64,000 nt of DNA from the NCBI GenBank assembly GCA_037102815.1, contig BTPP01000002.1:1612001-1676000 (forward strand), written 5' to 3'. Position 1 is the first letter of the stretch. Every line of letters starts with the position of its first letter. The notes under the pieces are model-generated. The model was not told the DNA's origin. It searched no databases and was given only the letters and a program-made list of their open reading frames with translations. Shown here piece after piece: positions 57,812 through 64,000 of the stretch. The DNA is from Neurospora intermedia (Eukaryota; Ascomycota; Sordariomycetes; Sordariales; Sordariaceae). A program made the position numbers and the translations under genes.

Positions 57812-58591
57812 ATGGCATCCTCAATCGCTACGACAACCACAGACCCAACCCCCACTACCGGCACCGGCAACGCCCGATTCAACGCCGACGCCGCCAACTG
57901 GGACTCCAACCCTTCCATCCAACTCGCCACCTCCCTAACCTTCGAATCCTACCTCTCCCGCTTGCCTCCCTCCTCAGAACTATCGTCTATCAACGTCCTC
58001 GAAATCGGCTGCGGCACCGGTCTACTATCTCTCCTTCTCGCGCCCCACGTCCGCTCCCTCACAGCCGTTGACGCGGCGGAGGGTATGATCGACGTTCTCA
58101 CTCACAAGTTATCGCCTGGCGGTACCTATGAGCAAGTGAAGAATGTCCGGCCCGTCGCTTATCTGTTGGAAGACCCGGAAGACCCTATCATCAAAATCGA
58201 TCCCGTCACGGGGGAGGCGTGGGAGGGAAAGTTCGATTTGGTTATTTCGCATCTGGTGCTGCACCACGTTGCTGATCTTGCGGCGCTGTTCAAGACCATT
58301 TATGGTACCCTGAAACCCGGCACTGGTAGGGTGGTGACGACGGACTTTGAGAATTTCGGACCGGAAGCGAGGAGGTTTCATCCGGAGGCTAAGATGGATG
58401 GGGTGGAGAGGCATGGGATTACCAAGGAGGAAATGGAGGAGATATTGAAGGGGGTGGGGTTTGAGGAGGTTAAAGTTGAGAGGGGGTTTGTATTGCAGAA
58501 AAGGGTGGAGAGTGAACCGGGGAAGGGGGATATGGAGAAGGGGCCGGTGATGGAGTTTCCTTTTTTGGTTTGTGAGGGGAGGAGGGTTTGA
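57812..58591 (+). CDS. Class I SAM-dependent methyltransferase
   Basis: An intronless frame with the start at CACCATGGCATCC (ATG 57812), 259 residues. After a Thr/Pro-rich head, motif I is NVLEIGCGTGLLSLLLAP (about residues 63-80), followed by the acidic SAM-ribose residue in LTAVDAAEGM, and motif IV-like FDLVISHLVLHHVAD. This is the UbiE/Methyltransf_11 type. Substrate unknown; small-molecule methylation is most likely. It is tandem with Hri1 on the same strand with 430 bp between them. Confidence 0.88.
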   Translation: MASSIATTTTDPTPTTGTGNARFNADAANWDSNPSIQLATSLTFESYLSRLPPSSELSSINVLEIGCGTGLLSLLLAPHVRSLTAVDAAEGMIDVLTHKLSPGGTYEQVKNVRPVAYLLEDPEDPIIKIDPVTGEAWEGKFDLVISHLVLHHVADLAALFKTIYGTLKPGTGRVVTTDFENFGPEARRFHPEAKMDGVERHGITKEEMEEILKGVGFEEVKVERGFVLQKRVESEPGKGDMEKGPVMEFPFLVCEGRRV

Positions 58592-58975
58592 GTGTGGTTG
58601 AATATGTTGGGGAGGCGCGTATGATTTGGAAGGGATGCGCTTTCTTTAACGAGCTAAGAGTCTGAGCGGTTTCTGGGTCGGCGCGAAACTGTCAGCTTGG
58701 GATCTTGAAAAGGATGGTAGAGGTTTGTCGGACCTTAGTTCCCGTTTTACTTCGCCAAAGGACGCTTCAAGGCCATCAATGTGGTCTTGCTGGGTTCTCG
58801 TGGTACTGATGTGGAGGGTCAGCGTTAATAGAGGTTCCTGTTTGATATAATTGGTAGGTATGAGAAGAAAGGATTACATGAGGAGAAATGTCAACTGGAT
58901 GGTGTTCAGATGTTGGAACTGTGTCTCGATCGCGGCCACGGCACCCATTACTGCAAGCTTCGATTAGCAGTCCTT
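58592..58975. other. Convergent spacer
   Basis: 3' flanks of the methyltransferase and the small minus-strand ORF. Nothing seen. Confidence 0.5.
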
Positions 58976-59383
58976 CTACTGAGGGGAGAAGTGGAAAGTA
59001 CGATAGGTTGTATTACCATCAGGTCGATTATACCACCACCAGTAATGCTTTTTGCTGTTTATGTCAAGCGCATTTGTGGCTTTTTGATGATGGTCTTTAA
59101 TCTTTCCAAGGGTCATGAGAAAGTCGATTTTACTCTGACTGCCTTCCCAGTCCGAGTGTGCCTCTCTGTCGAGTTTTCTGAAGTGGCATTCTATCTCACG
59201 AATGTGGCTTTCTCTCGCCTGTAATTTTTCCCGTATGTCTTCGATTTCCCTTTCCGCGCTATGTCTTATAGACAGGAAGGTAACAACGAGTGTGAGAAAT
59301 CCCAAAGTGAATGTCAACAGGCCAACCACATTGCTGAGAGTGGACAAAGGGCTGTCACCTTGGTCATCGGATATCTTGTATTT
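58976..59383 (-). CDS. Small single-TM, coiled-coil protein exon (fungal accessory type), 5' end unresolved
   Basis: A frame of about 135 codons open from just after a TTCACTAG acceptor-like site down to the stop at 58976. It reads ISDDQGDSPLSTLSNVVG, then a transmembrane stretch (LLTFTLGFLTLVVTFLSI), then a charged helical region (EREIEDIREKLQARESHI) and a C-terminal YWWWYNRP. This order (soluble cap, 'SPLS' just before a TM, coiled coil, aromatic end) occurs in small unnamed fungal proteins I have seen but cannot name. No ATG starts the frame before its first in-frame upstream stop, so an upstream exon is needed. A candidate is ATG 59788 (MGDDCDTSITQH) with intermediate open stretches at 59600-59455, but I could not join all of them in phase. 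It may be a decayed gene. Confidence 0.4.
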   Translation of the reverse strand, partial: KYKISDDQGDSPLSTLSNVVGLLTFTLGFLTLVVTFLSIRHSAEREIEDIREKLQARESHIREIECHFRKLDREAHSDWEGSQSKIDFLMTLGKIKDHHQKATNALDINSKKHYWWWYNRPDGNTTYRTFHFSPQ

Positions 59384-59788
59384 CTAGTGAAGATGGCCTT
59401 GCCTGGGGAGTTCAGCGGGTTCGGCGGCGCCGAAAAGTTAAATAGGTTTAAGCCTGATACAAATTTTCTTCATAGGATCGTAAGAGCTGCCTAAGTGCCT
59501 CTGCGAGAGATATGAAAAGTGTGCCTAGTATTCCAAAGGCCCTAGTGTACGAATCACGGAATGCTAGACAACGAAGATTATGAGAAACGCCAATGTAGGC
59601 TCATTGTTCAGTTTCGGTTGACATATGCATGGTCAATCCTTTCAGTCACCCTTAGCTGGAGGCATCCAACGGAGCATTCCAGTCACAATGCCTGGGTGGG
59701 GCTGTGTACCTAGTACTACCAGTCGCAGTTGCCTTCTACGCTCACCGGTAGAATGCTGTGTAATGGAGGTGTCGCAGTCGTCCCCCAT

Positions 59789-60135
59789 CACTATTAAAGC
59801 CCTGTACTACTCCAGCCTGAGGGGTCATCTCACTTTCCCGAGTTGTTCTTTCTGACAACCATGCAATTACGGCAATCTTTCCAATGCTTCGCCTCTTCCT
59901 TGATACGTTACCATGAATATTAGGCTCAATACTACGCCTTTGAGCGATTCAGCCATGATATCGAACATCTATCTTCACGGTGAAACCATCAACGAGGCTC
60001 AGCCAAGGGCAGCCCGTGTCTGAGGGGCCCCGACCTATATGGACTCAATCTCCCCAATGCACCCCCAGCTGCTCCATCATCGCTTGGTTACGAATCAACT
60101 CCCGTCCTCATGTCCGCCACACCTCCTTAAAGCCC
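59789..60135. other. Spacer upstream of the proline-rich QDY-type gene
   Basis: Promoter/leader of the 60136 gene. Its frame is open back to about 59980 without an ATG. Nothing else seen. Confidence 0.45.
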
Positions 60136-62427
60136 ATGGTGTCTGTCGAAAAGATGATTAAACTGACTCGAAGTGATGACCAGTCGATTACTGTCACTTC
60201 TGGAACCGATACTCTCACGATTGCCTTCTTCGAAGTCCCCAGGGTTAGCGACAATGCAGAACGTCGCTTCCAGCGTGTTCGCGAGCCACGGGCAGACGTT
60301 AATGAGACCAAAGAAACGAACTCTCCAGGGCCCCACAACTTTCCCTTCACAATATACGGTTCCCCAACAGAGGATGATGCCAAAGACAAGAAGAAGGAGA
60401 AGCAGAGAAGTGGAAGCCACTTCCTTGCCATCAAAGGTGAGTTATGCCCTTCAACTCTGATGAGGATTGATCCATAGGCGCCATACTAAAGCACACATTG
60501 ATTTACAGATGATAAGGCTTTCGCAATTCGTATGGTCGGAGACTGCAAAGAGTCTGCTTTCAAGGTAAAGGTCTGGGTGGGTGGTGTGAATGTTCTCCAG
60601 CACACCACGCATGGGAGGGAGAGTCAGGACTACTTCGTCGTCTCCGAGCAGAAATGGGTTTGGGGAAAGCAAGTCCGCAAGGATACTGCACGTCAATTCC
60701 GTGTTTTCCGTCGTGGAAGAGAGAGGTAGGTATCAATGCCCGTCACGCTCGGCATCCGAGTTCTCCTCTGACATGTTGTGGCCCTCTGCAGACTGTCTCT
60801 CCGATACCAGCTCCGGAAGAACAACATCAAGAAAGAAGTCGAGATTGAAATCATTTCACGCCGTCTAGCTCAGCCAACCGGCTCGGGCAGTTATTTGCCG
60901 CCGCCGCCGCCGCCGCCGCCGCCGTCTAGGCCTTTGAACGGCCCATCGCGGAGTTGCCTCTATTTGCGGCGGCCGCCGCCGCCGTCTGGGCCTTTGGGCG
61001 GCCCACCGCGGAGTTACCTCTATTTGCGGCGGCCGCCCCCTACAGGTGAGATGAGGTCTGCCTCGTATATTCCTGAACTCATGCCACAGAAAGTTCATCA
61101 TTCAACACCACCGCCATCCTTATTTGACGCAGACCACTTCAAACAATTACCCTCCGACGATAAGGGGTCAAAAACGGAGGTAGCCTTTCAAGAACTTCCT
61201 TCCAATGACGCGGGTCTGTCAACCCCCGACAGCCATGGTATAGTACCACCGGCGTCACCGTTACTGACAACTTTCCACGAACCGGATTCCAAAGACGTCT
61301 TGGCTGACGAGGAGCTTTTCGACACAATGCCCTACGGCGATACCATGCCAGAATCGCTGCAAAGATTACCTCAAGCGCCCCAAATCCATAGGTTTGGGCC
61401 GCCATCTCGCGCGGACCCTACAGAGGTTGTCATCTCTTCATCCAGCGATGATACGCCAAGTAGCTCACACCTACAACAAAACTGTCAAGCGCCTCCTTCG
61501 GATGACAGCAAATCATCCGGCTCCGTGTCCCACCGCTATTTGCCGATACAGCCACGGCGGAAAGTCGACTTCGACTCCCAACCCATACTGCTAAGAGTGG
61601 AGCCAGTGGAAGCGGTAGTACTTCCACCACTATCGCCAGTAGAATCATTAAGATCAGAACCACCATTACCGGTATCAGGAACACGGGTAAGAAAACCGGC
61701 AATAATTGTAGATGTAACACCGGAACCCGTCAGGTATCAAGAAAGCATCCACTCTGACCCCGAAGAGGACATGCTCCCGCACCAAATGGTCGTTGGAACT
61801 GGCGGTCTAATCGAGCAAATTGTTTGCCTGGACAAACACCCCGAATGGATTGACGACGAAACCGTGACACTCAAGTTCAAGATTGTCGACGATCCGCGAC
61901 ACCTGCCAAAACACCTGCAGAATTTGGAAGAACCAGACGAAACAGCTGTAGGAGACATACGTATTCGTGGTACCAGACCTGGTGGAAACTACCGAGAGGT
62001 GCCAAACCCGCCTACAGGAACCTTTCGAGCTCTCGCGCCGGTTGTTACGGATCCGGATGGGTTGAGACGGGATATCAGGTCGCCTATGGAGATGGAGCTG
62101 AGCGATGATGGAAATGGGGAGTCGCCGGAGTCGCCGGTAGATTCGACGGAGGGGTCGATGGGAGAGCGGGAGGAGGGCGGCCGGGAGATGGACCATGGAG
62201 GAGAGGAAGGAGATACAAGAGGGTTTCAGAAGCTAAGGGAAGAGGCCGAAAACCAGCCGCGGGGTTTGATGAATAACATACGTATAAAGAAAAAGAGGCG
62301 TGAACAACGAAAGCGAGGTGGGGCGGGGATAATGGCTGAGAAGCGAGAGGAGCCGAAAAATGAGCGGAGTTCGAGATGGCAAAGGTCTGTCGAAGCGTCG
62401 AGGCGAGTTTTGGCTTTGGGTCGGTAA
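60136..62427 (+). CDS. Fungal-specific 'VGGVN/QDY/RQF' family protein with proline-rich repeats
   Basis: Exons 60136-60436, 60509-60725 and 60792-62427 join in phase to 717 residues. Residues 100-170 carry the pattern AFAIRMVGD ... FKVKVWVGGVN ... SQDYFVV ... TARQFRVF, which recurs in a large group of unnamed fungal proteins (from memory; no official family name offered). After this module comes a nine-proline run from (CCG)9 and a duplicated 20-residue Pro/Arg unit (PSGPLGGPPRSYLYLRRPPP type), then a long Ser/Pro/acidic disordered region and a basic C-terminus (KKKRREQRKRGG). No TM or signal. Function unknown. Alternative start: Met at 60154. It lies between two small minus-strand ORFs. Confidence 0.75.
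60898..61040 (+). repeat. (CCG)9 followed by 60-bp tandem duplication
   Basis: CCG repeats cover 60898-60924. Two 60-bp units at 60921-60980 and 60981-61040 are in frame and encode 20 residues each. They differ at about seven positions, almost all transitions. Confidence 0.9.
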
Positions 62428-63109
62428 ATTCCAGGTTGTCTTTCCTTTTCGCGATAATGAATTGGCAGTGACTAAGCACAAGTCCTTAATGAGAGGGCCT
62501 GTCATAACATTAGCGGACATCCTCCGATACTTTGTCCACTGGGTCTTGAGGTGAACTTGGTGGAGTTCCAGGCACTACTCTTTTCTTTCGAAAATGTCAC
62601 TTCCATCGAATAACTTGAAATACGCGCGCATACTCCACCCGCTCTTTGATCCTTTGTTCCACGAATATCAATCTTTCGCGCTGGAGAAGCCGAACTGTCA
62701 AGAGGTCGAAAGAACTACCTTGGGTGATAAGGTTAACAATGTTCTCGGCCGTAGAAAAACTGCTGTCCTGTGAATTGTTTGACATGCTTGTGGTTATTGT
62801 TAAGCAGGGCAGGTGGGCTAGGTCGTTGATAGACTTAACCCAGAATGTGGTCAAGGTGACAGTAATGCCCTAACGATATACCTTGGTTCAAGGTCATGGA
62901 ATAGATAATGGAGTAGAAGGCTCCGACAGACTGGCGTGTACGGATACACCTTTGAGATAAAAATCGCTCGCTGTAAGGCTGAATCGGCCCGTCACGGGTC
63001 AGCCAGAGTACTCGCCCATTGGTACCTGTCCAACACGCTTTGTGCAAATATCAAGCCACCGCCTACAACTAAGCAAAGTAGTTCCTCCACTCCCTCACCT
63101 CCCCTTCGC
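62428..63109. other. Convergent spacer with a small minus-strand ORF
   Basis: 3' flanks of the proline-rich gene and the Ayr1-like gene. Apart from the 62597-62785 frame (separate entry), nothing is supported. Confidence 0.45.
62597..62785 (-). CDS. Possible small helical protein or exon
   Basis: A 62-codon frame starting MSNNSQDSSFSTAENIV, open upstream for 23 more codons without ATG, ending in VFQVIRWK. The C-terminal half (LLTVRLLQRERLIFVEQR) is a charged amphipathic helix. There is no recognised domain, and it may be the last exon of a longer or decayed gene. Placed like the 58976 ORF, tail-to-tail with the proline-rich gene. Confidence 0.25.
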   Translation of the reverse strand: MSNNSQDSSFSTAENIVNLITQGSSFDLLTVRLLQRERLIFVEQRIKERVEYARVFQVIRWK

Positions 63110-64000
63110 TCAGTTCAGCTTCTTCTGCGCCTCCTCCTGCGCCAACACCCTTTCCAACACGTTCATCTTGAACATGCGATACATGACCAAATCCAGCAAC
63201 CAGTCCCCAAAGAAGGTACCAGCCCAAACAAGTCTCGCCCATCCACCAGCCCAGAAGTAATCCGCCCTTCCAAACCAGCTCCTCAAAATCAGCGGGACTT
63301 CCCCCTTCAGCGCATTCCTCACCAGCTTTCTCGCGTACTCCTCCGTGCCCACCGTCGCGTTGTTCTGCGAAAACGTCAAGCGGCGCTCAAAGAACTCCTT
63401 GACGCGCATGTAGAGGCTGTTCTCGGGTAGGGTGCGGTGCGTCTTGGAGGCGATTTGGGACCGGACGGTGCCCGTCATGGTGGTCATGACGCGCACGCCA
63501 AAGGGCTTGAGTTCCAACCGCAAGGTGCGCGAGTACGAGACCACGGCGCCCTTGGTGGCGCAGTAGACACTCCCAAAGACATAAGGGGTGATGGCGGCCA
63601 GAGAGGCAATGTTGATGATTAGCCCGCGGGCGGCAATGAGGTGGTCGGCGAAGGCTTGGCACATGGCCATTACGCCGAAGACGTTGGTCTCGAAGGTCTC
63701 GCGGACGTCGTCGAGGTCGATGTCGGTGGCGGGGTGGGTGTGAGTGCGGCCGCTGGTTGAAGGGGGTGAGGGTTAGTACGCTAGGGATGGATGGTGGGAC
63801 TGGATAAGCCGTAAAGGAAAAAAGGGGGAAAGTAAACAATGAGGACCGTGGGGCAACATGAGGAACAGAACGTACGCGTTGTTGACGAGAATGTCAAGCT
63901 TGCCGCCGGTGATCTGGGCAACCTCCTCGTGGCAGGTCTTGATGCTCTCGGCGTTGGTGACGTCGAGGGCGAGGGTGCTCATGCCCATGTCAGCCATCTC
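63110..64000 (-). CDS. Ayr1-like short-chain dehydrogenase/reductase (5' truncated by window edge)
   Basis: Two visible exons, (beyond 64000)-63876 and 63752-63110, joined across a GTACGT intron so that DILVNNA continues into GRTHTHP. Classical SDR features: LDILVNNA strand, NVFG, IINIASLAA with the catalytic Ser, and YCATK (Tyr-xxx-Lys). The Rossmann N-terminus with the TGxxxGIG motif lies outside the window. The substrate side and a hydrophobic C-terminal stretch (WARLVWAGTFFGDWLLDLVMY) fit the Ayr1 group, NADPH-dependent 1-acyl-dihydroxyacetone-phosphate reductases of ER and lipid droplets. Other membrane-associated SDRs are possible. Confidence 0.88.

Noticed and set aside
1-64000. CRISPR arrays, insertion sequences, viral or transposon proteins
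   Set aside because: No spaced direct-repeat array, terminal inverted repeats with a transposase frame, or reverse-transcriptase/integrase motifs were seen.

Overview
The window is eukaryotic nuclear DNA from a filamentous ascomycete, most likely of the Sordariales (Neurospora/Sordaria type). The evidence is short introns with GTRNGT donors and CTRAC-like branch points; genes on both strands with 0.3-4.7 kb spacers; GC-rich C-ending codons in the highly expressed genes; and fungus-specific proteins such as elongation factor 3, an ascomycete laccase, Iml2 and Hri1. I found no prokaryotic features, CRISPR array, rRNA, convincing tRNA or intact transposon. Exon models were built by hand; where exon phases are given, they close exactly onto the start and stop.

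Layout. 0-7 kb: a minus-strand HELAH-motif metallopeptidase-like gene cut by the left edge, facing a secreted S41-family peptidase-like gene. 7.8-11.5 kb: translation elongation factor EF-3 (minus), with a long gene-poor stretch upstream (11.5-16.2 kb). 16.2-31.6 kb: a small CsbD/Hmp1-like stress protein, then a run of metabolic genes: laccase (-), catechol-type O-methyltransferase (-), 14-TM type MFS transporter (+), EgtD-like N-methyltransferase (-) and phenol-2-monooxygenase-like FAD enzyme (+). 33.2-43.6 kb is mostly housekeeping: an Mpv17/PMP22-family membrane protein, phosphoglycerate kinase, the proteasome lid peptide Sem1/Dss1 and the Iml2-family protein. 44.6-58.6 kb: a fatty-acid-hydroxylase-like membrane protein with degenerate histidine boxes, a large disordered alpha/beta hydrolase, a basic hypothetical protein, Hri1 and a class I methyltransferase. 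58.9-62.9 kb: a fungus-specific accessory-looking patch, with a proline-rich gene of the unnamed 'VGGVN...QDY...RQF' family between two small minus-strand ORFs of membrane or coiled-coil character. The right edge cuts an Ayr1-like short-chain dehydrogenase.

How the genes may work together. Laccase, COMT, transporter, N-methyltransferase and aromatic hydroxylase could all act on phenolic or aromatic compounds. There is no PKS, NRPS or terpene backbone enzyme and no transcription factor among them, so a cluster is only a hypothesis. EF-3, PGK, Sem1 and Iml2 are core functions with no evident joint role. The best candidates for undescribed biology are the 58.9-62.9 kb patch, the large HELAH protein, and the laccase locus with its natively plug-terminated enzyme and diverged tandem repeat upstream.
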